The notes: generated by a model from the letters alone, not told the origin. DNA of 29,440 bases from DATCDR01 sp036510575 (GCA_036510575.1 DATCDR010000203.1:1-29440); one strand, 5' to 3'; positions 7,538-16,357 are shown, numbered from the stretch's first letter. Made by a program: numbers and translations.

Positions 7538-8179
7538 TCACGCTGGATCGGAAGGAAGCGATGCCTCGGCGATGGCGTCGAAATCGATCGCTCCGGCCCG
7601 CAGCAGTCGCGGATGTTCCCCGCGTACGTCGACGACCGTCGACGGTGCGCCGCTGCAGGCGCCGCCGTCGGCGATGAGCAGTTGCGAGCCGAACAGTTCG
7701 CGTAGCAGTGCCGGACTCTCGACGGGTGGCTCGCCGTGCCGGTTGGCGCTCGTCACCGCGATCGGTCCGACTCGTCTGCAGAGCTCTGAGATGTAAGGGG
7801 CGTCCGGGCATCGCACGCCGATGCTCGAGGCGTCGCCGCCGAGCTCGTAGGGCAGGTCATCGACTCGATCGCCGACGATGGTGAGTGCTCCTGGCCAGAA
7901 CCTTGCAGCGAGCAATGCGGCGATCTCGCGCATCTGCAACACGCGAGAGGCTTGGTCTGCGTCGGCGACAAGGAGAGCGACCGCTATCGAAGCTGGTCGC
8001 CCCTTTAGCTCGAAGAGCCGCTGAATCGCTCCTGGAAGGGCGGGCAACACCGCCAGCCCGTAGACGGTGTCGGTAGGAAGCGCAACGACAGCCCCTGCCT
8101 CGAGCGCGCACTGCACGCGGGCAAGACCTGGCCCGTCAACCCTCGCGGTCACCCTCAATCGGTCAGCTCGTAGCGTCAC
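7538..8179 (-). CDS. sua5: L-threonylcarbamoyladenylate synthase (Sua5/YrdC/YwlC family)
   Basis: The enzyme makes threonylcarbamoyl-AMP from threonine, bicarbonate and ATP for the t6A37 modification of ANN-decoding tRNAs. It is 213 aa, the single-domain YrdC/YwlC length, without the extra C-terminal Sua5 domain of about 340-aa members. Seen motifs are LPTDTVYGL at 34-42, the nucleotide-site KGRP at 59-62, and SSIGVRCPD and TSANRHGEP toward the C-terminus. It starts at GTG 8179, only 3 nt after the prmC stop, so the two are almost certainly co-transcribed and translationally coupled, in the order prfA-prmC-sua5 found in many actinobacteria. Confidence 0.93.
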   Translation of the reverse strand: MTLRADRLRVTARVDGPGLARVQCALEAGAVVALPTDTVYGLAVLPALPGAIQRLFELKGRPASIAVALLVADADQASRVLQMREIAALLAARFWPGALTIVGDRVDDLPYELGGDASSIGVRCPDAPYISELCRRVGPIAVTSANRHGEPPVESPALLRELFGSQLLIADGGACSGAPSTVVDVRGEHPRLLRAGAIDFDAIAEASLPSDPA

Positions 8180-8182
8180 GGT

Positions 8183-9046
8183 CTAAAACCTTGCCAGAAG
8201 AATGCGATCTCGACCAACCAGGTCCGGGAGCACCACCACGTGAGCCGCTCCTGCCGCTCTGGCTAGACGCATCGCGTCGGGGCCTTGCTGCCATCCGATC
8301 TCGACGACCATCGAGCCTCCGCTCGCGAGGTGCCGAGGCGCGTCGGCAAGAATTAGCTCGATCGCTTCGGTGCCGATCGCGCCCGCGACGAGTGCCTGAA
8401 CGGGGTCGTAGTCGCGAACGACGGGGTCGACGTCTCGCCACTCGAGTTCAGATAGGTACGGCGGATTCGCACAGATCAGGTCGAACGGCACCACCACAGG
8501 CTCCTCGCCCGCCACGAGCGCGCCGTACCAATCGCCGTGCCTGAGCTCGAGACGTTCTCGTAGCGGCTCAGCGAGCTGGGAGCGATTCTCGCCAGCGAGC
8601 GCGAGCGCGTCCAGGCTCATATCGGTGGCGACGACGCGCACGTCCGGGCACTCGCTCACGAGCGAGAGCGCGATCGCGCCTGTCCCGGTCCCGAGATCGA
8701 GGCAGCGAAGCGGGAGCGGTCGAGATGTGCCGAGACGAGTCAGTTCGTCAAGCGCGACACTGACCAGCATCTCGGTCTCGGGACGAGGGATCAGCGCCCG
8801 ACGGTCGACCGCGAGCTCGACGGTCCGGAACGTCCAGTGGCCGATCACGTGCTGGAGTGGCACGCCGGCCAAAACCGAGTCGACTAGCTCGACTGCCTGG
8901 CGACACTCGTCGTCGCTGACCTCACGGTCGCCCTGAACGACGAGTTGGGAACGGGAAGCGCACATGACCTCTTCAAGCACGCGGCTGAGCGTCGTCGGAT
9001 CTGAAAGCCTCGGGGTTAGCAGGCTGCGTAACTCAACGAGCGTCAC
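8183..9046 (-). CDS. prmC: Release factor glutamine methyltransferase PrmC (HemK)
   Basis: PrmC uses SAM to N5-methylate the Gln of the GGQ motif in RF1 and RF2, which speeds peptide release. The 287-aa protein has the family helical N-terminal region, the linker GVPLQHVIGHWTF and LIPRPETE (residues 61-92), the SAM site DLGTGTG at 117-123 and the catalytic NPPY at 194-197 that holds the Gln. Its GTG start (9046-9044) overlaps the prfA stop as GTGA, so enzyme and substrate are translationally coupled. sua5 follows after 3 nt. Confidence 0.96.
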   Translation of the reverse strand: MTLVELRSLLTPRLSDPTTLSRVLEEVMCASRSQLVVQGDREVSDDECRQAVELVDSVLAGVPLQHVIGHWTFRTVELAVDRRALIPRPETEMLVSVALDELTRLGTSRPLPLRCLDLGTGTGAIALSLVSECPDVRVVATDMSLDALALAGENRSQLAEPLRERLELRHGDWYGALVAGEEPVVVPFDLICANPPYLSELEWRDVDPVVRDYDPVQALVAGAIGTEAIELILADAPRHLASGGSMVVEIGWQQGPDAMRLARAAGAAHVVVLPDLVGRDRILLARF

Positions 9047-10116
9047 CCTTCGGCGCTGCTTAGCAATCTCGAGCGCTCATCTTCTGCCAGTGCCTCGACC
9101 AGCTCGTCGAGGTCGCCCTGAAGAACGCGGTCGAGTTTGTGCAGGGTCAGTCCGATGCGGTGATCGGTGACGCGATTGTCCTTGAAGTTATAGGTCCGAA
9201 TCTTCTCCGAGCGTCCACCACCACCGACCTGCTCGCGTCGCTGCCGAGAGAGGTCATCGGCCTGCTTGTCCTGTTCGAGCTTGAGCAGCCGCGAGCGAAG
9301 GACCACGAGCGCCTTGGCGCGGTTTTGGATCTGGCTCTTCTCGTCTTGCATCGCAACGACGACACCCGTCGGCAGGTGCGTGATCCGAACTGCTGAGTCA
9401 GTCGTGTTCACCGACTGACCGCCTGGGCCCGTCGAGCGGTAGACGTCGATCCGGAGATCCGCATCGACGAGCTCGACCTCGACCTCCTCGGCTTCTGGCA
9501 GCACCGTGACAGCGACTGAAGACGTGTGCACCCGCCCTTGTGACTCGGTGACGGGGATGCGCTGCACGCGATGCGGTCCACCTTCGTGCTTGAGCAGCCG
9601 CCACGCGTCGGCGCCCTTCACGAGGAAGGTGACCTCGTTGATCCCACCGAGGTCTGAGGCCTGCACTTCGAGCACCTCGGTCTTTAACGCGTGGTCGTCG
9701 GCGTAACGGAGGTACATCTCGTAGAGCTCTTTTGCGAAGAGATTCGCCTCTTCGCCCCCCTCGGCACCACGAATCGACATGATGACGTTTCGTCCGTCAT
9801 TCGGATCTTGTGGCAAGAGCAGCTGGCGAAGCTCCTCTTGGAGCTGGCTCACGCGACGTTCGGCGTCGGCAAGCTCCAGTCGGGCAAGCTCTCGCTCCGC
9901 GCCGGGCGTCTCTTCGAACATCTCGCGCGCGACCACCGCATCGGCCTCAGCGGAGCGAAGCAACGTTATGGTCGCGACGATTGGCTCGAGGTGCTTGTTT
10001 CGCCTCGAAAGCTCTAAGAACCGCTTTCGGTCTTTTAGAAGATCAGGATCGACGAGTCCCTCGACGACGCGCGCGTACTCCGCTTCGAGTTCGCCGTATC
10101 TGTCTGGGTCAGCCAC
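9043..10116 (-). CDS. prfA: Peptide chain release factor 1
   Basis: RF1 recognises UAA and UAG stop codons in the ribosomal A site and triggers peptide release. The protein is 357 aa. The tripeptide anticodon is Pro188-Val189-Thr190 within QRIPVTESQGRVHT, which marks RF1 (RF2 would have SPF). GGQ lies at 232-234 in GPGGQSVNTTDSAVR, with Gln234 the target of PrmC, encoded next. The N-terminal 110 residues form the expected helical domain. The start is GTG 10116, with a weak AGAGG about 10 nt upstream, 39 nt after the rpmE stop. Confidence 0.97.
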   Translation of the reverse strand: MADPDRYGELEAEYARVVEGLVDPDLLKDRKRFLELSRRNKHLEPIVATITLLRSAEADAVVAREMFEETPGAERELARLELADAERRVSQLQEELRQLLLPQDPNDGRNVIMSIRGAEGGEEANLFAKELYEMYLRYADDHALKTEVLEVQASDLGGINEVTFLVKGADAWRLLKHEGGPHRVQRIPVTESQGRVHTSSVAVTVLPEAEEVEVELVDADLRIDVYRSTGPGGQSVNTTDSAVRITHLPTGVVVAMQDEKSQIQNRAKALVVLRSRLLKLEQDKQADDLSRQRREQVGGGGRSEKIRTYNFKDNRVTDHRIGLTLHKLDRVLQGDLDELVEALAEDERSRLLSSAEG

Positions 10117-10155
10117 GAATCCACGCCTCTATCGAGCGCGGTGGGCTCGAGGCAC

Positions 10156-10368
10156 TCAGCTCTTCGCGCCGCGACGTCCGTAGCGGCGCTCGAAGCGCTC
10201 GACTCGGCCACCAGCATCCACCAGCTTTTGACGACCGGTGTAGAAGGGGTGGCACTCGTTGCACAGCTCGACTTGAAGTTCGGGCTTCGTCGAGTGCGTC
10301 ACGAAGGTGTTGCCACACGAGCAACGTACGGACGCGACGACGTAATCGGGATGAATGTCTGCTTTCAT
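10156..10368 (-). CDS. rpmE: 50S ribosomal protein L31, zinc-binding (C+) form
   Basis: L31 bridges the large and small ribosomal subunits. The 70-aa protein has the family start MKADIHPDY and a complete zinc ribbon: Cys16-x-Cys18 and Cys36-x-x-Cys39, followed by HPFYTGRQKLVDAGGRVERF. This is the zinc-containing paralogue; the zinc-independent form lacks these cysteines. It lies between rho (41 nt upstream) and prfA (39 nt downstream), the usual actinobacterial arrangement. A TAGAAT box 9 nt upstream of the ATG could give it a nearly leaderless transcript independent of rho. Confidence 0.96.
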   Translation of the reverse strand: MKADIHPDYVVASVRCSCGNTFVTHSTKPELQVELCNECHPFYTGRQKLVDAGGRVERFERRYGRRGAKS

Positions 10369-10377
10369 GGTCTGTCC

Positions 10378-10383
10378 ATTCTA
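10378..10383 (-). promoter_or_regulatory. Candidate -10 box (TAGAAT) for rpmE
   Basis: TAGAAT differs from TATAAT at one position and ends 9 nt before the rpmE start codon, inside the 41-nt rho-rpmE gap. No good -35 hexamer is present at 16-18 nt. There is no strong Shine-Dalgarno for rpmE, which fits a very short leader. Confidence 0.33.
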
Positions 10384-10409
10384 CCGGTTCGGCGTCGCGG
10401 TCCCTACGG

Positions 10410-12266
10410 CTAGGCCGTCGGGACCGGCGCCTTGGCGATCTCGGCGAGAAACTCGTCGTTCGACTTCGTGGTGCGGATCTTGTCGTTCAACAGTTCGAGG
10501 CCAGCGGCCGCGTTGCCCTCGGAGCCGAGCGCGTTCAGCACACGACGGAGCTTCCAGACCTGCTGCAGCTCAGAACGCCCAAAGAGCAGTTCCTCATGTC
10601 TGGTCGAAGAGCCGTTGACGTCGATAGAGGGGTAGAGGCGACGTTCGGCGAGCTTGCGGTCGAGGCGAAGCTCCATGTTGCCGGTGCCCTTGAACTCCTC
10701 GAAGATCACCTCGTCCATCCGACTACCTGTCTCGACGAGGGCCGTCGCGAGGATGGTCAAGCTGCCACCCTCTTCGATGTTGCGCGCCGCACCGAAGAAC
10801 TTCTTCGGCGGGTAGAGCGCCCCGGAGTCGATTCCACCCGACATCACACGACCAGACGTCGGCTGCGCGATGTTGTATGCACGGGCGAGGCGGGTGATGC
10901 CGTCGAGGACAATGACGATGTCGCGACCAAGCTCGACTAGACGCTTGGCTCGCTCGATGGTGAGCTCGGCGATCGCGGTGTGCTCGTCAGCAGGGCGGTC
11001 GAAGGTGGAGGCGATTACCTCACCTTTCACCGATCGGCGCATGTCGGTCACTTCTTCTGGACGCTCATCGACGAGCAACACGATGAGATGCACCTCAGGG
11101 TTGTTGACCTCGATCGAGTGCGCGATCTGCTTCATAATCGTCGTTTTGCCTGCCTTTGGCGGCGAGACGATCAGGCCACGCTGACCTTTTCCGATCGGGG
11201 AGATCAGGTCGACGATACGCGAGGTGAGATTCATCGGCTCGCCCGGCATCTCCAATCGGAGCTGCTCGTCGGGGAATAGCGGCGTCAGGTCCTCAAAGCG
11301 CGGGCGGATACGCGCCTCTTCTGGGCTCAGGCCAGAGATGGAGTCGATGCGCACGAGCGCCGGGTACTTCTCCGAGGCGCCCGCTGGCCGGCACCCGCCC
11401 TCGATCGCATCGCCCTTTCGCAGCGCGAACCGGCGAGCCTGGCTCACCGAGACGTAGACGTCCTTCGGACCAGGCAGGTAGCCACTCGTACGCAAGAAGC
11501 CGTAGCCCTCTTCGCGGAGATCGAGCAGGCCCTTTACAGGGACAAGTTCACCTTGCCACGGCGTCTCGGGAGCGCCGGCCTGCTCGCCGCCCACGCGCTC
11601 TCGTCCGCGGCGGCGACGCCCGCGCCGGTTAGCCGCGTCACCTTGGCCGCCATCGCGCTCTTGGACGCGGCCTTGATTCTGGTTCTGGCGGTAGCCCTGC
11701 GTCCGGCCACTGTCGCCGTTTTGGCCGTTGCCGTTCTCCTCGCCCTGGGGCACATAGGACTGGAGAGTGTCCCCGACATCTGCCTGGTGCTCGATGCTGG
11801 CGAGCCCGTTGCTCGCTGCGACGAGATCGCCGCCTTGGGAATCCTCGTCGTTCGTTTGCTCGCCAAGGTCATCTGACGACGACCCGTTGTGGCGTGTTTG
11901 GCCACCTTCGACCGCGCTCGCGCCGTTTCGGGCAGGAGCCTCAGACGCCGCGTCCAACGACATTCCGGTCGAGCTCGCGGCGGCATCGGCCGTAGCCGTC
12001 TGTGAAGCGGTGCGCCTCGGCGCACGCCGCGGTCGCGGTGCGATGATCGGCTCATCGGTGATCGTGTCGACATCGCGTGGCTCGCTCGGCGCAGCATCGA
12101 CACTGCCGCCGTTGGCTGCTATGCCGGTCGCGTCCAAGATCAAGTCGATTATGTCGGATTTCTTTGTGCGAGCCGCTGGCTTCAGTGACATCGCGGCTGC
12201 TATGGCTTGAAGCTCGTCTCGCTCCTTGCTTTCAAGGATCGATCGCTCGAGCTGTTCACCGGCCAT
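10410..12266 (-). CDS. rho: Transcription termination factor Rho with long N-terminal disordered insertion
   Basis: Rho is a hexameric RNA-dependent ATPase that ends transcription of untranslated RNA. The 618-aa protein is much longer than E. coli Rho (419 aa). Residues 1-50 form the Rho_N helical domain. Residues about 51-235 are low-complexity and disordered: Ala/Ser/acidic first, then Gly/Asn/Gln/Arg-rich, ending in a basic patch (NRRGRRRRGRERVGG). Such insertions are typical of actinobacterial Rho and add RNA binding. The RNA-binding domain follows (GYGFLRT to about 335). The ATPase has Walker A PPKAGKTT at 369-376, Walker B VIVLD at 451-455 and the R-loop GTGNMELRLDR near 527-537. AGGAG lies 6 nt before ATG 12266. 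It has its own promoter and long leader and is separated from thrC by 330 nt. Confidence 0.97.
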   Translation of the reverse strand: MAGEQLERSILESKERDELQAIAAAMSLKPAARTKKSDIIDLILDATGIAANGGSVDAAPSEPRDVDTITDEPIIAPRPRRAPRRTASQTATADAAASSTGMSLDAASEAPARNGASAVEGGQTRHNGSSSDDLGEQTNDEDSQGGDLVAASNGLASIEHQADVGDTLQSYVPQGEENGNGQNGDSGRTQGYRQNQNQGRVQERDGGQGDAANRRGRRRRGRERVGGEQAGAPETPWQGELVPVKGLLDLREEGYGFLRTSGYLPGPKDVYVSVSQARRFALRKGDAIEGGCRPAGASEKYPALVRIDSISGLSPEEARIRPRFEDLTPLFPDEQLRLEMPGEPMNLTSRIVDLISPIGKGQRGLIVSPPKAGKTTIMKQIAHSIEVNNPEVHLIVLLVDERPEEVTDMRRSVKGEVIASTFDRPADEHTAIAELTIERAKRLVELGRDIVIVLDGITRLARAYNIAQPTSGRVMSGGIDSGALYPPKKFFGAARNIEEGGSLTILATALVETGSRMDEVIFEEFKGTGNMELRLDRKLAERRLYPSIDVNGSSTRHEELLFGRSELQQVWKLRRVLNALGSEGNAAAGLELLNDKIRTTKSNDEFLAEIAKAPVPTA

Positions 12267-12521
12267 CGGTTCTCCTACTTCTCATGTGGCACCGGGAGAT
12301 TCACCGGCGCAATAAATCGATTTGGTCGTGCTCGCCACGCTTTTGCAGCTGGCACGAAAGACAGGTCCACGCTGACGCCGTAGCGGAGATGGTGCTACTA
12401 GCGGTGCCAACTACTCCTCGTGGCCGCTTGGACTAAACCATTCCGCGGGCCGTGGTCTCGGAGTTTCGGGATCTACCGCTCCAAGCGCAAGTCAACAAAG
12501 AGCAGACTCTGCAACGGGCGG
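12267..12521 (-). other. Long 5' leader of rho (about 255 nt)
   Basis: From the predicted promoter at 12529-12557 to the rho ATG there are about 255 nt with no convincing gene. Frames are interrupted, the only ORFs being a few codons long. It holds a GTAGC/GCTAC stem and the hairpin at 12289-12310. E. coli rho is known to be autoregulated through its leader, so a regulatory leader is plausible here, but I recognise no riboswitch class. Confidence 0.45.
12289..12310 (-). promoter_or_regulatory. Hairpin in the rho leader just upstream of the ribosome binding site
   Basis: In the rho-sense strand GCGCCGG and CCGGTGC pair over 7 bp (one G-U) around an 8-nt loop. The hairpin ends about 8 nt upstream of the AGGAG Shine-Dalgarno. 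It lacks a U-tract, so it is not an intrinsic terminator. It may influence ribosome access or Rho loading on its own leader. Confidence 0.35.
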
Positions 12522-12528
12522 TGACTTC

Positions 12529-12557
12529 AGTGTACCGCCTAGTTCGACGAGCGGCAA
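12529..12557 (-). promoter_or_regulatory. Sigma-A type promoter for rho (TTGCCG-N17-TACACT)
   Basis: On the minus strand, -35 TTGCCG (12557-12552) and -10 TACACT (12534-12529) are separated by exactly 17 nt. Transcription would start near 12522, giving rho a leader of about 255 nt. It is the best two-box promoter I found in the window. It lies 40-70 nt downstream of the thrC stop, which supports separate transcription of rho. Confidence 0.6.
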
Positions 12558-12596
12558 CGCATCTCGCGCGCGACGTCTGCATGCTCCTCGCCGAAC

Positions 12597-13688
12597 CTAA
12601 CCGAGGACGCTCAGCACGGACTCGAGATCCGCGTCGATCGTGAGCGGCACCTTGACCGAACTGATTGCGAGATCGGGGTCCTTTAACCCGTGCCCGGTCA
12701 GCACGCAGACGACAACAGAGCCAGGTTCTACGCCAAACTTCAACAAGCCGGCGACCGAGGCAGCAGAGGCAGCCTCACAGAACACGGACTCTTTTGCCGC
12801 CAAGAAGCGGTAGGCGTCGAGGATCTCCGCGTCGGTGACGGCTGCGATAGTCCCGCCCGACTCGGCCGCGGCCGCCGAGGCACCGGACCACGACGCAGGA
12901 TTACCGATTCGAATCGCTGTCGCGATCGTGTCGGGAAACTCGACGGGGTGTCCGAGCACGATCGGCGCCGCTCCTGCGGCCTGGAATCCGAGCATCTTCG
13001 GGAGCTTCGTCGAACGGCCCGCCTCTCGGTACTCGCCGTAGCCCTTCCAGTAGGCGGTGATGTTGCCGGCGTTGCCGACTGGGATGCACTGCACATCGGG
13101 AGCATCGCCGAGCGCGTCGACGATCTCGAAGGCCCCGCTCTTTTGACCAGCTATCCGGTACGGATTCACCGAGTTCACGACCACGATCGGCGCCTTGTCG
13201 GGAAGCTCGCGGACGATCTCAAGAGCCTTGTCGAAGTTGCCGCGGACCTGGAGCACCTGTGCGCCGTGCACGAGCGCCTGCGCAAGCTTTCCGAGGGCGA
13301 TGTGGCCGTCTGGAATCAACACGAGGCACGACATGCCCGCACGCGCGGCGTAGGCAGCGGCCGACGCGGAGGTATTGCCCGTCGACGCGCAAACCACCGC
13401 TCTAGCCCCCTCCTCGAGAGCCTTGGATATGGCAACGGTCATGCCGCGGTCTTTGAACGAACCGGTGGGATTTGCTCCCTCGATCTTCAAGAAGACCTTT
13501 GCATCGAGGCGAGCAGAGAGGTTCGGCGCCTCGACGAGGGGCGTGCGACCTTCCATAAGAGTGACCACGGGTGTCTTGGCGCTTACCGGGAAGAACTCCG
13601 AATAGGCGCGGATGATGCCTTCCCAGGCACGCCCGCCGAACGGCCCCGGATCGCCGAGCAGGCTCGGAGCTGCCCCGTCACCTGCCAT
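12597..13688 (-). CDS. thrC: Threonine synthase
   Basis: This PLP enzyme converts O-phosphohomoserine to threonine. The 363-aa protein is the short actinobacterial/Bacillus type. The PLP lysine is Lys79 in NPTGSFKDRGMT. Also present are the STGNTSASAAAYAARAG segment, the phosphate-cradling GNAGN in VGNAGNITAYWKGY, and NPASW. The N-terminal 22 residues are Gly/Pro-rich and not conserved. Its ATG (13688-13686) directly abuts the hom TAG (13691-13689), so translation is probably coupled. In Mycobacterium thrB (homoserine kinase) follows thrC; here no thrB follows, only a 330-nt gap and rho. Confidence 0.95.
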   Translation of the reverse strand: MAGDGAAPSLLGDPGPFGGRAWEGIIRAYSEFFPVSAKTPVVTLMEGRTPLVEAPNLSARLDAKVFLKIEGANPTGSFKDRGMTVAISKALEEGARAVVCASTGNTSASAAAYAARAGMSCLVLIPDGHIALGKLAQALVHGAQVLQVRGNFDKALEIVRELPDKAPIVVVNSVNPYRIAGQKSGAFEIVDALGDAPDVQCIPVGNAGNITAYWKGYGEYREAGRSTKLPKMLGFQAAGAAPIVLGHPVEFPDTIATAIRIGNPASWSGASAAAAESGGTIAAVTDAEILDAYRFLAAKESVFCEAASAASVAGLLKFGVEPGSVVVCVLTGHGLKDPDLAISSVKVPLTIDADLESVLSVLG

Positions 13689-15032
13689 CTAGCGCTCTAC
13701 TCCGATCACTCTCAAGAGCCCACCGATTCGTCGCACCGCATCAAGCCTGCCCAACTCTGCGAGCGTGGCCTGCAAGTCGGCCTCCTTTGCGACGTGGGTG
13801 ATGAAGACCAATCGTGCCTCGTCACCGAGTCCGACCTGCTCCATCGAGCGAATCGAGACCGAGTGCGCGCCGAACGCAGTCGCCACGGCTGCGAGGACAC
13901 CGGGCCGGTCGGCTACGTCCATGGTCACGTAGTACTGCGCCATGAGCTCATCGATCGGACGGATCTTGACGGGATCTCGATGCATCGGACGCGGTGCGAA
14001 CCGAGAGGAGAAGCTACTCGCGACCTCGATGAGATCCCCGACGACGGCGCTTGCGGTGGGCACACCACCGGCTCCCCTGCCGTAGAGCATCATCTCGCCG
14101 GAATGCGCGCCTTCGATGAACACCGCATTGAACGGTCCCCGGACGCCGGCGAGCGGGTGCTCGACCGGGAGCATCGCGGGGTGCACTCTGACCGCGATCT
14201 CGGTGTCGCACGCGCTCGGGTCCGAGACGCGTTCCGCGACGGCAAGGAGCTTGACCACATAGCCGAGGCGACGAGCGAAGTCGATGTCGGAGAGCTCGAC
14301 CTTGTCGATGCCCTCTCGGTAGACGTCGCCGGCGACCACATCGGCGTTGAACGCCAACGAGGCGAGGATGGCCGCTTTGGCGGACGCATCGAAGCCCTCG
14401 ACATCGGCTGAGGGGTCTCGTTCAGCAAAGCCGAGTCGCTGCGCCTCACCGAGCGCCTCGGTATAGGTGATGCCGTCCTCGCTCATCCGGGAGAGGATGA
14501 AGTTGGTCGTGCCATTGACGATGCCCATCACCCGCACGATCGGCTCGCCTGCGAGTGAGACGGCGAGGGCGCGGATGAGTGGGATCGCACCGCCGACCGC
14601 GGCCTCAAAGAGCAGCGTCTGGCCATGCTCCTCGGCGAGTGCGAAGAGCTCACCGCCGTAGATCGCAAGCAGCTCCTTATTCCCAGTGACGACCGGCTTG
14701 CCCGCGGAGAGCGCGGCCACGATGAGCTCACGAGCGGGCTCGATACCTCCGATGAGCTCCACGACAACGTCAACGTCGGGATCGACGACGACGCTGTGAG
14801 CGTCGCGCGTCAAGCGCGCGGCGCCGACGGTCTCGACGCGCGCGTTCGAGATCGACCGAACCGCGACTCGGGTAACCGCCAGCTTGACGCCAAGATGCCT
14901 GGCGATAGCGTCGCCCTCTCGATCCAGTATCTCGACGAGCGCGCCGCCGACGTTGCCACAGCCGAGAAGGCCGACTCGAACGACACCCGCGCCGTCACCC
15001 GGCGAAGCCTGCACTTCGTTCGTCACCTGCAC
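13689..15032 (-). CDS. hom: Homoserine dehydrogenase with C-terminal ACT domain
   Basis: It reduces aspartate semialdehyde to homoserine with NAD(P)H, the branch point toward threonine and methionine. The 447-aa protein has the dinucleotide site GLLGCGNVGG at 21-30, the catalytic region TGNKELLA and EAAVGGAIP, then GIVNGTTNFILSRM and LGFAERDPSADVEG. The C-terminal 80 residues, starting near YYVTMDVADRPGVLAAVA, form an ACT domain, the usual site of threonine feedback control. The start is GTG 15032, 11 nt after the lysA stop (GTG 15026 is an alternative). It ends exactly where thrC begins. Confidence 0.96.
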   Translation of the reverse strand: MQVTNEVQASPGDGAGVVRVGLLGCGNVGGALVEILDREGDAIARHLGVKLAVTRVAVRSISNARVETVGAARLTRDAHSVVVDPDVDVVVELIGGIEPARELIVAALSAGKPVVTGNKELLAIYGGELFALAEEHGQTLLFEAAVGGAIPLIRALAVSLAGEPIVRVMGIVNGTTNFILSRMSEDGITYTEALGEAQRLGFAERDPSADVEGFDASAKAAILASLAFNADVVAGDVYREGIDKVELSDIDFARRLGYVVKLLAVAERVSDPSACDTEIAVRVHPAMLPVEHPLAGVRGPFNAVFIEGAHSGEMMLYGRGAGGVPTASAVVGDLIEVASSFSSRFAPRPMHRDPVKIRPIDELMAQYYVTMDVADRPGVLAAVATAFGAHSVSIRSMEQVGLGDEARLVFITHVAKEADLQATLAELGRLDAVRRIGGLLRVIGVER

Positions 15033-15043
15033 ACGGTAACCAA

Positions 15044-16357
15044 TCAGGGCTCCAGCCGGAGGAGATCCTCAGGCTGTTCCCGTCGGATCACAACCCGTGC
15101 GGCTCCAGACGAGACGAAGACGACCGCTGGGCGCGGCAGCCGGTTGTAGTTCGACGCCATCGCATATCCGTACGCCCCGGTCACTGGAGTGGCCAATAGA
15201 TCGCCCACCGAGAGCTCCGCTGGCACCCGGGCATCGCTTACCAAGACGTCGCCGGACTCGCAGTGCTTGCCGACGACCCGAACCGCCATCGGGCGGTCAG
15301 AGGCCGGTCTCGTGGGCATGAAGGCCTCGTAGCCACTGCCGTAAAGTACAGGGCGGGGATTATCGCTCATGCCGCCATCGACAGCTACGTAGGTACGAAT
15401 TCCTGGCAACGACTTCATCGTGCCGACGCGGTAACAGGTCATAGCGGCCGTTGCCACGATCGCTCGGCCCGGCTCCGCACCGACCTCAACATCCTCTGGG
15501 ATACCTGCGTCATGGCATGCCTTCTCGATCGTCTCCGCCCACTCTGTTATCGACGGAGCGCGCTCATTGTTGAGATATGCGACGCCCAAGCCACCACCGA
15601 CGCTCAGCTCCGCGAGGCCGTTGTCCCGGAGAAACGGGCCGAGTATCGCAACTTCTTCCTCGAATGCCTCAAGAAAGAAGATCTGACTGCCGATATGCGC
15701 GTGAACGCCGTCAACGGTGAGCCAAGAGATCCCGCGCAGTGCCTCAAGCGCCTTGGCGGCGGCACCGGAGGCAGCGGAGAAGCCGAACTTGGAGTCCTCT
15801 TGGCCCGTCCTTACGAACTCGTGCGTATGCGCGTTCACACCTGGCGTGACGCGAAGCGATGCGCGAATCGACGCATCAGCGCCTGGCCGGAGCGCACGAA
15901 GGCGATCGATCTCGTCGAAGGAGTCGACGATGATGCGGCCGACGCCGTGGTGAAGCGCCGAGGCGATTTCGAGATCGGACTTGTTGTTGCCGTGGAATAC
16001 GACCCGTTGAGGATCGACCCCGGCCGTGAGCACAACGTCGAGCTCGCCGCCCGTCGACACGTCCACCTGCATGCCCTCGGAGGCGACCAGAGAAGCGATC
16101 GCCTTGCACAAGAACGCCTTCGTCGCATACGCCGCACCACCCCCGAACGCGGCGACGGCCTCCCTGGCACGCGCCCGAAGATGATCCTCGTCATAGATGA
16201 ACACCGGCGTGCCGAACTCTGCTGCAACGTCGCTCACCGCGACACCTCCGACAGCGAGCTCGCCGTCCATAATGCTCGCGGTGTCAGACAGCAGATGACC
16301 AGCGATCGGAGCAGTGCTCGGCTCCAATGGCTCGTCTGGTCTGGATGCTTCACTCAT
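15044..16357 (-). CDS. lysA: Diaminopimelate decarboxylase
   Basis: LysA decarboxylates meso-diaminopimelate to lysine, the last step of the DAP pathway, with PLP. The 437-aa alanine-racemase-fold protein has the PLP lysine Lys80 in YATKAFLCKA, HAHIGSQIF, SVGGGLGVAY, EPGRAIVA for the phosphate, and the second-subunit active-site CESGD in GKHCESGDVL, followed by YNRLPRPAVV. ATG 16357 has a good GAGGAG Shine-Dalgarno 8 nt upstream. It heads the lysA-hom-thrC block and is divergent from tRNA-Arg(CCG), whose 5' end is 128 nt away. Confidence 0.96.
   Translation of the reverse strand: MSEASRPDEPLEPSTAPIAGHLLSDTASIMDGELAVGGVAVSDVAAEFGTPVFIYDEDHLRARAREAVAAFGGGAAYATKAFLCKAIASLVASEGMQVDVSTGGELDVVLTAGVDPQRVVFHGNNKSDLEIASALHHGVGRIIVDSFDEIDRLRALRPGADASIRASLRVTPGVNAHTHEFVRTGQEDSKFGFSAASGAAAKALEALRGISWLTVDGVHAHIGSQIFFLEAFEEEVAILGPFLRDNGLAELSVGGGLGVAYLNNERAPSITEWAETIEKACHDAGIPEDVEVGAEPGRAIVATAAMTCYRVGTMKSLPGIRTYVAVDGGMSDNPRPVLYGSGYEAFMPTRPASDRPMAVRVVGKHCESGDVLVSDARVPAELSVGDLLATPVTGAYGYAMASNYNRLPRPAVVFVSSGAARVVIRREQPEDLLRLEP

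Noticed and set aside
12690..14411. 573-aa plus-strand ORF opposite thrC and hom
   Set aside because: An antisense shadow typical of GC-rich DNA; both genes on the minus strand have full motifs.
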